Shown here: in pieces, positions 44,884-56,279 of the stretch
How the letters are laid out: each line of letters starts with the position of its first letter
Numbering within the stretch: position 1 is the stretch's first letter
Assembly (NCBI RefSeq): GCF_034190915.1
Contig: NW_026947501.1
Location: forward strand, 992,001-1,056,000
Source of the DNA: Cavia porcellus
Lineage: Eukaryota; Chordata; Mammalia; Rodentia; Caviidae
Reading direction: 5' to 3'
DNA length: 64,000 bases
The notes under the pieces: model-generated
What the model was told of the DNA's origin: nothing
The model's database searches: none
Seen by the model: the letters and a program-made list of their open reading frames with translations, nothing else
Translations under genes and position numbers: made by a program

Positions 44884-47460
44884 GGTGTTAGGGATAGTGT
44901 TAAGGTTTGGTTTAGTGTTAGGGTTAGGATTAGTGTTAGGGTTAGAAGTTAGATTTAGTTTTTCGTTTAGAGTAAGGGTTAGGTTTAGTCCTAAGGTTAG
45001 AGTTTAGTGTTATCGTTAGTGTTAGGGTTAGTGTTACGGATAGAGATTGAGGTTAGGTTGAGTGTTAAGGTTAGGGTTAGTGTTAGGGTTATCGTTAGAG
45101 GATAGCATTCGGTTTTGGATTAGAGTTAGGCTTAGGGTTAGGGTAGTCTTAGCATTTATTTTTAGAGTTAGGGTTATGCTTAGGATTAAAGCTTAGGTTG
45201 AGGTTACGTTTTAGGGTTTGGGCTAGGGTTAGGGTTAGGGTTAGGGATCGTGTAAGTGTTAGGGTAGCGTTTACGTTTAGGGTTAGGGTTAGGGCTAGTG
45301 TTATGGTTGGGCTAGTGTTATTGTTAGTGTAGCGTTTACGTTTAGGATTAGGTTTAGTGTTAGTGTCATGTTTAGGGTTAGGGTTAGGTTGGGGTTGGGT
45401 TAGGATTAGTGTTAGAGGGTTATTATTAGTGTTAAGGTTACAGGTTTTGGTTAGTTTTAGGGTTAGGGTTATGGTTAGGGTTTGGGTTCGGTGTAGGTTT
45501 AGGGTTAGAGGTTAGTCTTATGGTTATGGTTCCTCTTAGGCTTAGAGTTTAGGGTTAGTGTTAGGGTTATGGTAAACGTTTGGGTTAATTTTAGCGTTAG
45601 GGTTAGGGTTAGAGTTATCGGTTAGGATTAGCATTATGGTTATCATTAGGATTAGGGTTCGAATTAGGGTTAGGCTTCAGTTTAGCGTTAGGTTTGGGTT
45701 TAGGGAGAGGGTTAGATTTAGGGATATTGTTAGGGTTAGTGTTAGGGTTTAGTGTTAGGGTTATGCTTACGGTTAGGTTTAGGTTTAAGGTTAGAGGTTA
45801 GGGTTAGTTTTAGGGTTAGCATTACAGTTAGGGTTATGGTTCTAGTTTAGGGTTAGGGTTAGCATTATGTTTACGATTACTTTTAAGGTTAGGATTATGG
45901 TTAGAAGTTAGCATTAGATTTAGTTTTAGGGCCAGGTTTAGGGTTAGGGATATGGTTAGGCTTAGAGATTAGGTTTAGGGTCAGGGTCAGGGTAAGAAGT
46001 TATGTTTAGGATCAGTATTAGTGTTAAGTGTAGGGTTAGGGTGTAATTTTAGTGTTAGTGTTAATGTTAGGTTTAGTTTTAGGGCTTAGGGTTAGGATTT
46101 GTGTTACACGTTAGGGTTAGGGTGGGCTAGAGAGTTAGGGTTAGGGTTATTGTTAGGGTTAAATGTTAGGGTTGGGGTTAGTGTTAGTGTTAAGGATAGG
46201 CTTATGGTTATGGATTGGGTTCAGGTTTGCGTTAGGATTAGAGGGTAGGCTTATTGTTAGGGTTATGGTTAGGGTTATAGTTTTAGGTTAGTGTTACAGT
46301 TACAGGTAGGGTTAGGGTTAGGCTTATAGTTAGGGTGAGGGTTAGCGTTATGGTTAGGGTTATGGTTAGAGTATAGGGATGGGCTTAAAGATTACGGTTA
46401 GGGTTATGTTTACGGTTAGGATTAGTTTGAGTTTTATGGTTAGCCTTAGGGTTAGGGTTAGAGGTTAAGTTTAATGTTAGGTTTACGGTTAGGGTTAGGG
46501 ATAGGTTTAGGGTTAGGATTAGTGTTAGAGGTAAGGGTTAGGTTTAAGTTTATGTTTATGGTTAGGGTAAGGGTTAGGATTAGAATTTAGTGTTAAGGAT
46601 AGTGTCAGTGTTATGGTTACATTTAGTTTTCGGGTTAATGTTAGGTTTAGGGTTATGTGTTACATGTTCAGGAGAGGCTTAAGTTTAGGCTTCGGGCGAA
46701 GGTTAAGGTTAGTGTTACCATTAGGGTTAGGCTTAGTGTTAGGGTTAGGGTTAGGTTTAGTGTTAGTTTTAGGGTTAGGTTTAGCGTTATTGTTAGGTGT
46801 TACCTGTTAGTGATAGGTTTACACTTAGTGTTAGGGTTATGGTTATTGTTAGGGATAGTGTTAAATTGATGTTTAGTGTTTAGGGTGAGGGTTAGGCTCA
46901 AGGTTAGGGTTATGCTTAGAATTACGGTTAGTCTTTGGGTTACGGTTAGGCTAATGGTTATGATAAGGTTAGCATTAGGGTTAGGGTTAGGTTTAGGGTT
47001 AGGTTTAGGTTTAGTTGTTAGGGATAGCGTTAGGGTTAGTGTTACGGTTAGATTTTAGGGTTAGGGTTAAGGTTAGTGTTAGGGTTACGTTATGGTTAGT
47101 GTTTAGTGTTTTGGTTAGGGTTAGGTTTATTACGAGGTTTAGTGTTAGCGTTAGGGTTAGGGTTAGGATTCGTGTAAGGGCTTAATGTTAGGGGTTAGAA
47201 TTAGAATTATGGCTTAGGGTTAGGTATTAGGTTTAGGGGTTAGCATTGTGGTTAGTATTAGGGGGAGGGTTAGGGTTAGATTTAGAGTTAGGGTTACTGT
47301 TAGGTTTAGGGTTGGGGTTAGTGGTTAAGTGCTAGGGAGAGTTTAGGGTTAGTCTTTGTGTTATGGTTAGGGTTAGTGTTTCGATTAGTTTTAGGGTTAG
47401 GTTTAAGTTTAGGGTTAGGGTTAGTTTTAGAGTTAGGAATAGGGTTAGGGTTGGGGTTTA
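44884..47460 (+). repeat. Macrosatellite unit 1 (2577 bp)
   Basis: Starts at GGTGTTAGGGATAGTG and runs to the same point of unit 2. Internal landmarks are GAGGATAGCATTCGG near 45108, two GTAGCGTTTACGTTTAGG motifs 65 bp apart (45264 and 45329), an 18-bp segment TGGTAAACGTTTGGGTTA at 45570-45587, and GTTAAATTGATGTTTAG near 46861. This is the most diverged unit of the array, as expected for an edge copy. No credible gene: the frames are Val-Arg/Leu-Gly strings. Confidence 0.9.
45264..45346 (+). repeat. Paired CpG-bearing motif GTAGCGTTTACGTTTAGG
   Basis: Two copies start at 45264 and 45329, 65 bp apart, and the pair recurs at the same place in every macrosatellite unit (for example 47843/47908 region and 50423/50488 region). 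Each motif holds two CpGs, unusual in a tract with very little C. In units 6 and 7 the second copy reads GTTTATG, a CpG-to-TpG type change. Function unknown. Confidence 0.75.
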
Positions 47461-50042
47461 GGTGTTAGGGATAATGTTGTGTTTTGGTTTAGTGTTAGGG
47501 TTAGGATTAGTGTTAGGGTTAGAAGTTAGATTTAGTTTTACGTTTAGAGTTAGGGTTAGGTTTAGTCCTAGGGTTAGAGTTTAGTGTTATCGTTAGTGTT
47601 AGGGTTAGTGTTACGGATAGAGATTAAGGTGAGGTTGAGTGTTAAGTTTAGGGTTAGTGATAGGGTTATCGTTAGAGGATAGCATTCGGTTTTGGGTTAG
47701 AGTTAGGCTTAGGTTTAGGGTAGTCTTAGAATTTATTGTAGAGTGAGGGTTATGCTTAGGATGAAAGCTTAGGTTGAGGTTACGTTTTAGGGTTTGGGTT
47801 AGGGTTAGGGTTAGGGTTAGGGATCGTGTAAGTGTTAGGGTAGCGTTTACGTTTAGGGTTAGGGTTAGGTCTAGTGTTATGGTTTGGCTAGTGTTATTGT
47901 TAGTGTAGCGTTTACGTTTAGGGTTAGGTTTAGTGTTAGTGTCATGTTTAGGGTTAGTGTTAGGTTAGGGTTGGGTTAGGATTAGTGTTAGAGGGTTATT
48001 ATTAGTGTTAAGGTTTCAGGTTTTGGTTAGTTTTAGGGTTAGGGTTATGGTTAGGGTTTGGGTTCGGGGTAGGTTTAGGGTTAGAGGTTAGTCTTATGGT
48101 TATGGTTCCTCTTAGGCTTAGAGTTTAGGGTTAGTGTTAGGGTTATGGTAAACGTTTGGGTTAATTTTAGCATTAGGGTTAGGGTTAGAGTTATGGGTTA
48201 GGATTAGCATTATGGTTATCATTAGGATTAGGGTTCGAATCAGGGTTAGGCTTAAGTTTAGCGTTAGCTTTGGGTTTAGGGATAGGGTTAGCTTTAGGGA
48301 TAGTGTTAGGGTTAGGGTTAGGGTTTAGTGTTAGGGTTATGCTTACGGTTAGGTTTAGGTTTAGGGTTAGACGTTTGGGTTAGTTTTAGGGTTAGCGTTA
48401 CAGTTAGGGTTATGGCTCTAGTTTAGGGTTAGGGTTAGCGTTATGTTTACGATTACTTTTAAGGTTAGGATTATGGTAGAAGTTAGCATTAGATTTAGTT
48501 TTAGGGCTAGGTTTAGGGTTAGGGATAGGGTTAGGCTTATAGATTAGGTTTAGGGTCAGTGTCAGGGTAAGAGGTTATGTTTAGGACCAGTGTTAGTGTA
48601 AAGTTTAGGGTTAGGGCTTAATTTTAGAGTTAGTGTTGAGGTTAGGTTTAGTTTTAGGGCTTAGGGTTAGGATTTGTGTTGCACGTTAGGGTTGGGGTTA
48701 GTTAGAGAGGTAGGGTTAGGGTTATTGTTAGGGATAAATGTTAGGGTTGGGGTTAGTGTTATTGTTAAGGAAAGGCTTATGGTTATGGTTTGGGTTCTGT
48801 TTTGCGTTAGGATTAGAGGGTAGGCTTATTGTTATGGTTATGGTTAGGGTTAGGGTTATAATTTTAGGTTAGTGTTACAGTTACACTTAGGGTTAGGGTT
48901 AGGCTTAGAGTTAGGGTGAGGGTTAGCGTTATGGTTAGTGTTATGGTTAGAGGTTAGGGATGGGCTTAAAGATTAGGGTTAGGGTTAAGTTTACGGTTAG
49001 TGTTAGGTTGAGTTTTAGGGTTAGCGTTAGGTTTAGGGTTAGAGTTTAAGTTTAATGTTAGGTTTACGGTTTGGGTTAGGGATAGGTTTAGGGTTAGGAT
49101 TAGTGTTAGAGGTAAGGGTTAGGGTTATGGTTATGGTTATGGTTAGGGTAAGGATTAGGATTAGAATTTAGTGTTAAGGATAGGGTCAGTGTTATGGTTA
49201 CATTTAGTTTTCGGGTTAATGTTATCTTTAGTGTTATGTGTTACATGTTCAGGAGAGGCTTAAGGTTAGGCTTCGGGTGAAGGTTAAGGTTAGTGTTACG
49301 ATTAGGGTTAGGCTTAGTGTTAGTGTTAGGGTAAGGTTTAGTGTTAGTTTTAGGGTTAGGTTTAGCGTTAGTTTTAGGGGTTAGCTGTTGGTGGTAGGTA
49401 TACAGTTAGTGTTAGGGTTAGTGTTATTGTTAGGGATAGTGTTAAATTGATGTTTAGTGTTTAGGGTGAGAGTTAGGCTCAAGGTTAGGGTTATGCTTAG
49501 AATTACGGTTAGTCTTTGGGTTACGGTTAGGCTAATGGTTATGATAAGGTTAGCATTAGGGTTAGGGTTAGGTTTAGGGTTAGGTTTAGGTTTAGTTGTT
49601 AGGGATAGGGTTAGGGTTAGTGTTACGGTTAGATTTTAGGGTTAGGGTTAAGTTTAGTGTTAGGGTTAGATTATGGTTAGTGTTTAGTGTTTTGGTTAGG
49701 GTTAGGTTTATTACGAGGTTTAGTGTTAGCGTTAGGGTTAGGGTTAGGATTCGTGTAAGGGCTTAATGTTAGGGGTTAGGCTTAGAATTATGGCTTAGGG
49801 TTAGGTATTAGGTATAAGGGGTTAGCATTGTGGTTAGTATTAGGGGTAGGGTTAGGGTTAGCTTTAGGGTTAGGGTTAGTGTTAGGTTTAGGGTTTGGGT
49901 TATTGGTTAAGTGCTAGGGAGAGTTTAGAGGTAGACTTTGTGTTATGGTTAGGGTTAGTGTTTTGATTAGTATTAGGGTTAGGTTTAAGGTTAGGGTTAG
50001 GGTTAGTTTTAGAGTTAGGATTAGGGATAGGGTTGGGGTTTA
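47461..50042 (+). repeat. Macrosatellite unit 2 (2582 bp)
   Basis: Short-form unit. It keeps the 18-bp TGGTAAACGTTTGGGTTA segment (48146-48163) and has a single AAATTGATG landmark, at 49444, 2581 bp after that of unit 1. Near-collinear with unit 1, with scattered substitutions. Confidence 0.9.
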
Positions 50043-53000
50043 GGTGTTAGGGATAGTGTTAAGGTTTGGTTTAGTGTTAGGGTTAGGATTAGTGTTAGGG
50101 TTAGAAGTTAGATTTAGTTTTACGTTTAGAGTTAGTGTTAGGTTTAGTCCTAGGGTTAGAGTTTAGTGTTATCGTTAGTGTTAGGGTTAGTGTTACGGAT
50201 AGAGATTAAGGTTAGGTTGAGTGTTAAGGTTAGGGTTAGTGTTAGGGTTATCGTTAGAGCATAGTATTCGGTTTTGTGTTAGGTTAGGCTTAGGGTTAGG
50301 GTAGTCTTAGAATTTATTTTTAGAATTAGGGTTATGCTTAGGATTAAAGCTTAGGTTGAGGTTACGTTTTAGGGTTTGTGCTATGGTTAGGGTTAGGGTT
50401 AGGGATCGTGTAAGTGTTAGGGTAGCGTTTACGTTTAGGGTTAGGGTTAGGGCTAGTGTTATGGTTGGGCTAGTGTTATTGTTAGTGTAGCGTTTACGTT
50501 TGGGGTTAGGTTTAGTGTTAGTGTCATGTTTACTGTTAGGGTTAGGTTAGGGTTGGGTAAGGATTAGTGTTAGAGGGTTATTATTAGTGTTAAGGTTACA
50601 GGTTTTGGTTAGTTTTAGGGTTAGGGTTATGGTTAGGGTTTGGTTTCGGGGTAGGTTTAGGGTTAGAGGTTAGTCTTATGGTTATGGTTCCTCTTAGGCT
50701 GAGAGTTTAGGGTTAGTGTTAGGGTTAATTTTAGCGTTAGGGTTAGGGTTAGAGTTATGGGTTAGGATTAGCATTATGGTTATCATTAGGATTAGGGTTC
50801 GAATTAGGGTTAGGCTTAAGTTTAGCGTTAGGTTTGGGTTTAGGGATATGGTTAGGTTTAGGGATAGTGTTAGGGTTAGGGTTAGGGTTTAGAGTTAGGG
50901 TTATGTTTACGGTTTGTTTTAGGTTTAGGGTTAGAGGTTAGGGTTAGTTTTAGGGTTAGCGTTACAGTTAGGGTTATGGTTCTAGTTTAGCGTTAGGGTT
51001 AGCGTTAGGTTTACGATTACTTTTAAGGTTAGGATTATGGTTAGAAGTTAGCATTAGATTTAGTTTTAGGGCTAGGTTTAGGGTTAGGGATATGGTTAGG
51101 CTTAGGGATTAGGTTTAGGGTCAGTGTCAGGGTAAGAGGTTATGTTTAGGATCAGGGTTAGTGTTAAGTGTAGGGTTAGGGCTTAATTTTAGCGTTAGTG
51201 TTAAGGTTAGGTTTAGTTTTAGGGCTTAGGGTTAGGATTTGTGTTACACGTTAGGGTTTAGGTTAGTTAGAGAGTTGGGTTAGGGTTATTGTTAGGGTTA
51301 AATGTTAGGGTTGGTGTTAGTGTTAGTGTTAAGGATAGGCTTATGGTTATGGTTTGGGTTCGGTTTAGCGTTAGGATTAGAGGTTAGGCTTATTGTTAGG
51401 GTTATGGTTAGGGTTAGGTTTAGGTTAGTGTTACAGTTACAGGTAGGGTTAGGGTTAGGCTTATAGTTAGGGTGAGGGTTAGCGTTATGGTTAGGGTTAT
51501 GGTTAGAGCTTAGGGATGGGCTTATAGATTAGGGTTAGGGTTAAGTTTACGGTTAGTGTTAGGTTGAGTTTTATGGTTAGCCTTAGGGTTAGGGTTACAG
51601 GTTAAGTTTAATGTTAGGTTTACGGTTAGGGTTAGGGATAGGTTTAGGGTTAGGATTAGTGTTAGAGGTAAGGGTTAGGATTATGTTTATGTTTATGGTT
51701 AGGGTAAGGGTTAGGATTAGAATTTAGTGTTAAGGATAGGGTCAGTGTTATGGTTACATTTAGTTTTCGGGTTAATGTTATGTTTAGGGTTATGTGTTAA
51801 ATGTTCGGGAGAGGCTTAAAGTTAGGCTTCGGGTGAAGGTTAAGGTTAGTGTTACCATTAGGGTTAGGCTTAGTGTTAGGGTTAGGGTTAGGTTTAGTGT
51901 TAGTTTTAGGGTTAGGTTTAGCGTTAGTTTTAGGGGTTAGCTGTTGGTGGTAGGTTTACAGTTAGTGTTAGGGTTATGGTTATTGTTAGGGATAGTGTTA
52001 AATTGATGTTTAGGGTTTAGGGTGAGGGTTAGGCTTAGGGTTAGGGTTATGCTTAGAATTACGGTTAGTCTTTGCGTTACGGTTAGGCTAATGGTTATGA
52101 TAAGGTTAGCATTAGGGTTAGGGTTAGGTTTAGGGTTAGGTTTAGGTTTAGTTGTTAGGGATAGGGTTAGGGTTAGTGTTACGGTTAGATTTTAGGGTTA
52201 GGGTTAAGGTTAGTGTTAGGGTTACGTTATGGTTAGTGTTTACTGTTTTGGTTAGGGTTAGGTTTATTACGAGGTTTAGTGTTAGCGTTAGGGTTAGGGT
52301 TAGGATTCGTGTAAGGGCTTAATGTTAGGGGTTAGGCTTAGAATTATGGTTTAGTGTTAGGTATTAGGTATAAGGGGTTAGCAATTTGGTTAGTATTAGG
52401 GGTAGGGTTAGGGTTAGCTTTAGGGTTAGGGTTAGTGTTAGGTTTAGGGTTAGGTTTAGTGTTAGTTTTAGGGTTAGGTTTAGCGTTAGTTTTAGGGGTT
52501 AGCTGTTGGTGGTAGGTTTACAGTTAGTGTTAGGGTTATGGTTATTGTTAGGGATAGTGTTAAATTGATGTTTAGGGTTTAGGTTGAGGGTTAGGCTTAG
52601 GGTTAGGGTTATGCTTAGAATTACGGTTAGTCTTTGCGTTACGGTTAGGCTAATGGTTATGATAAGGTTAGCATTAGGGTTAGGGTTAGGTTTAGGGTTA
52701 GGTTTAGGTTTAGTTGTTAGGGATAGGGTTAGGGTTAGTGTTACGGTTAGATTTTAGGGTTAGGGGTAAGGTTAGTGTTAGGGTTACGTTATGGTTAGTG
52801 TTTATTGTTTTGGTTAGGGTTAGGTTTATTACGAGATTTAGTGTTAGCGTTAGGGTTAGGGTTAGGATTCGTGTAAGGGCTTAATGTTAGGGGTTAGGCT
52901 TAGAATTATGGCTTAGGGTTAGGTATTAGGTATAAGGGGTTAGCAATTTGGTTAGTATTAGGGGTAGGGTTAGGGTTAGCTTTAGGGTTAGGGTTAGTGT

Positions 53001-53160
53001 TAGGTTTAGGGTTTGGGTTATTGGTTAAGTGCTAGGGAGAGTTTAGAGGTAGACTTTGTGTTATGGTTAGGGTTAGTGTTTCGATTAGTTTTAGGGTTAG
53101 TTTTAAGGTTATTGTTAGAGTTAGTTTTAGAGTTAGGATTAGGGTTAGGGTTGGGGTTTA
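50043..53160 (+). repeat. Macrosatellite unit 3 (3118 bp, long form)
   Basis: Lacks the 18-bp segment found in units 1, 2 and 7 (GTTAGGGTTAATTTTAG is joined directly near 50720). Carries an internal 562-bp duplication, so AAATTGATG appears twice, at 52000 and 52562. Reads GAGCATAGTATTCGG where units 1 and 2 read GAGGATAGCATTCGG. Confidence 0.92.
51884..53007 (+). repeat. 562-bp internal duplication in unit 3
   Basis: Two adjacent copies of about 562 bp, roughly 51884-52445 and 52446-53007. Both begin near TTAGGTTTAGTGTTAG and contain CTGTTGGTGGTAGGTTTACAG. They can be told apart: the left copy reads GGGTTAAGGTTAG near 52199 and the right copy GGGGTAAGGTTAG near 52762. The left copy runs straight into the right through GGTTTAGGGTTAGGTTTAG. 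The right copy continues into GGGTTTGGGTTATTGG as in short units. Confidence 0.88.
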
Positions 53161-56100
53161 GGTGTTAGGGATAGTGTTAAGGTTTGGTTTAGTGTTAGGC
53201 TTAGGATTGGTGTTAGGGTTAGAAGTTAGATTTACTTTTACGTTTAGAGTTAGGGTTAAGTTTAGTCCTAGGGTTAGAGTTTAGTGTTATCGTTAGTGTT
53301 AGGGTTAGTGTTACGGATAGAGATTAAGGTTAGGTTGAGTGTTAAGGTTAGGGTTAGTGTTAGGGTGATCGTTAGAGCATAGTATTCGGTTTTGTGTTAG
53401 AGTTAGGCTTAGGGTTAGGGTAGTCTTAGAATTTATTTTTAGAATTAGGGTTATGCTTAGGATTAAAGCTTAGGTTGAGGTTACGTTTTAGGGTTTGTGC
53501 TATGGTTAGGGTTAGGGTTAGGGATCGTGTAAGTGTTAGGGTAGCGTTTACGTTTAGGGTTAGGGTTAGGGCTAGTGTTATGGTTGGGCTAGTGTTATTG
53601 TTAGTGTAGCGTTTACGTTTGGGGTTAGGTTTAGTGTTAGTGTCATGTTTACTGTTAGGGTTAGGTTAGGGTTGGGTAAGGATTAGTGTTAGAGGGTTAT
53701 TATTAGTGTTAAGGTTACAGGTTTTGGTTAGTTTTAGGGTTAGGGTTATGGTTAGGGTTTGGTTTCGGGGTAGGTTTAGGGTTAGAGGTTAGTCTTATGG
53801 TTATGGTTCCTCTTAGGCTGAGAGTTTAGGGTTAGTGTTAGGGTTAATTTTAGCGTTAGGGTTAGGGTTAGAGTTATGGGTTAGGATTAGCATTATGGTT
53901 ATCATTAGGATTAGGGTTCGAATTAGGGTTAGGCTTAAGTTTAGCGTTAGGTTTGGGTTTAGGGATATGGTTAGGTTTAGGGATAGTGTTAGGGTTAGGG
54001 TTAGGGTTTAGAGTTAGGGTTATGTTTACGGTTTGTTTTAGGTTTAGGGTTAGAGGTTAGGGTTAGTTTTAGGGTTAGCGTTACAGTTAGGGTTATGGTT
54101 CTAGTTTAGCGTTAGGGTTAGCGTTAGGTTTACGATTACTTTTAAGGTTAGGATTATGTTTAGAAGTTAGCATTAGATTTAGTTTTAGGGCTAGGTTTAG
54201 GGTTAGGGATATGGTTAGGCTTAGGGATTAGGTTTAGGGTCAGTGTCAGGGTAAGAGGTTATGTTTAGGATCAGGGTTAGTGTTAAGTGTAGGGTTAGGG
54301 CTTAATTTTAGCGTTAGTGTTAAGGTTAGGTTTAGTTTTAGGGCTTAGGGTTAGGATTTGTGTTACACGTTAGGGTTTAGGTTAGTTAGAGAGTTGGGTT
54401 AGGGTTATTGTTAGGGTTAAATGTTAGGGTTGGTGTTAGTGTTAGTTTTAAGGATAGGCTTATGGTTATGGTTTGGGTTCGGTTTAGCGTTAGGATTAGA
54501 GGTTAGGCTTATTGTTAGGGTTATGGTTAGGGTTAGGTTTAGGTTAGTGTTACAGTTACAGGTAGGGTTAGGGTTAGGCTTATAGTTAGGGTGAGGGTTA
54601 GCGTTATGGTTAGGGTTATGGTTAGAGCTTAGGGATGGGCTTATAGATTAGGGTTAGGGTTAAGTTTACGGTTAGTGTTAGGTTGAGTTTTATGGTTAGC
54701 CTTAGGGTTAGGGTTACAGGTTAAGTTTAATGTTAGGTTTACGGTTAGGGTTAGGGATAGGTTTAGGGTTAGGATTAGTGTTAGAGGTAAGGGTTAGGAT
54801 TATGTTTATGTTTATGGTTAGGGTAAGGGTTAGGATTAGAATTTAGTGTTAAGGATAGGGTCAGTGTTATGGTTACATTTAGTTTTCGGGTTAATGTTAT
54901 GTTTAGGGTTATGTGTTAAATGTTCGGGAGAGGCTTAAAGTTAGGCTTCGGGTGAAGGTTAAGGTTAGTGTTACCATTAGGGTTAGGCTTAGTGTTAGGG
55001 TTAGGGTTAGGTTTAGTGTTAGTTTTAGGGTTAGGTTTAGCGTTAGTTTTAGGGGTTAGCTGTTGGTGGTAGGTTTACAGTTAGTGTTAGGGTTATGGTT
55101 ATTGTTAGGGATAGTGTTAAATTGATGTTTAGGGTTTAGGGTGAGGGTTAGGCTTAGGGTTAGGGTTATGCTTAGAATTACGGTTAGTCTTTGCGTTACG
55201 GTTAGGCTAATGGTTATGATAAGGTTAGCATTAGGGTTAGGGTTAGGTTTAGGGTTAGGTTTAGGTTTAGTTGTTAGGGATAGGGTTAGGGTTAGTGTTA
55301 CGGTTAGATTTTAGGGTTAGGGTTAAGGTTAGTGTTAGGGTTACGTTATGGTTAGTGTTTACTGTTTTGGTTAGGGTTAGGTTTATTACGAGGTTTAGTG
55401 TTAGCGTTAGGGTTAGGGTTAGGATTCGTGTAAGGGCTTAATGTTAGGGGTTAGGCTTAGAATTATGGTTTAGTGTTAGGTATTAGGTATAAGGGGTTAG
55501 CAATTTGGTTAGTATTAGGGGTAGGGTTAGGGTTAGCTTTAGGGTTAGGGTTACTGTTAGGTTTAGGGTTAGGTTTAGTGTTAGTTTTAGGGTTAGGTTT
55601 AGCGTTAGTTTTAGGGGTTAGCTGTTGGTGGTAGGTTTACAGTTAGTGTTAGGGTTATGGTTATTGTTAGGGATAGTGTTAAATTAATGTTTAGGGTTTA
55701 GGGTGAGGGTTAGGCTTAGGGTTAGGGTTATGCTTAGAATTACGGTTAGTCTTTGCGTTACGGTTAGGCTAATGGTTATGATAAGGTTAGCATTAGGGTT
55801 AGGGTTAGGTTTAGGGTTAGGTTTAGGTTTAGTTGTTAGGGACAGGGTTAGGGTTAGTGTTACGGTTAGATTTTAGGGTTAGGGGTAAGGTTAGTGTTAG
55901 GGTTACGTTATGGTTAGTGTTTAGTGTTTTGGTTAGGGTTAGGTTTATTACGAGGTTTAGTGTTAGCGTTAGGGTTAGGGTTAGGATTCGTGTAAGGGCT
56001 TAATGTTAGGGGTTAGGCTTAGAATTATGGCTTAGGGTTAGGTATTAGGTATAAGGGGTTAGCAATTTGGTTAGTATTAGGGGTAGGGTTAGGGTTAGCT

Positions 56101-56279
56101 TTAGGGTTAGGGTTAGTGTTAGGTTTAGGGTTTGGGTTATTGGTTAAGTGCTAGGGAGAGTTTAGAGGTAGACTTTGTGTTATGGTTAGGGTTAGTGTTT
56201 CGATTAGTTTTAGGGTTAGGTTTAAGGTTATTGTTAGAGTTAGTTTTAGAGTTAGGATTAGGGTTAGGGTTGGGGTTTA
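53161..56279 (+). repeat. Macrosatellite unit 4 (3119 bp, long form)
   Basis: Nearly identical to unit 3 over its full length, with the 562-bp duplication (AAATTGATG at 55119 and a variant AAATTAATG at 55681) and without the 18-bp segment. Private or partly shared changes include TTAGTTTTAAGGATAGG near 54442, shared with unit 5. Confidence 0.92.

Noticed and set aside
1..50000. Many + strand open frames of 60-144 codons starting with Met
   Set aside because: They are strings of Val-Arg/Phe-Arg or Leu-Gly, the direct translation of TTAGGG-type hexamers in two frames. The ATG starts come from TTATGG and TTAATG variants. No domain, no codon bias and no splice or promoter context.
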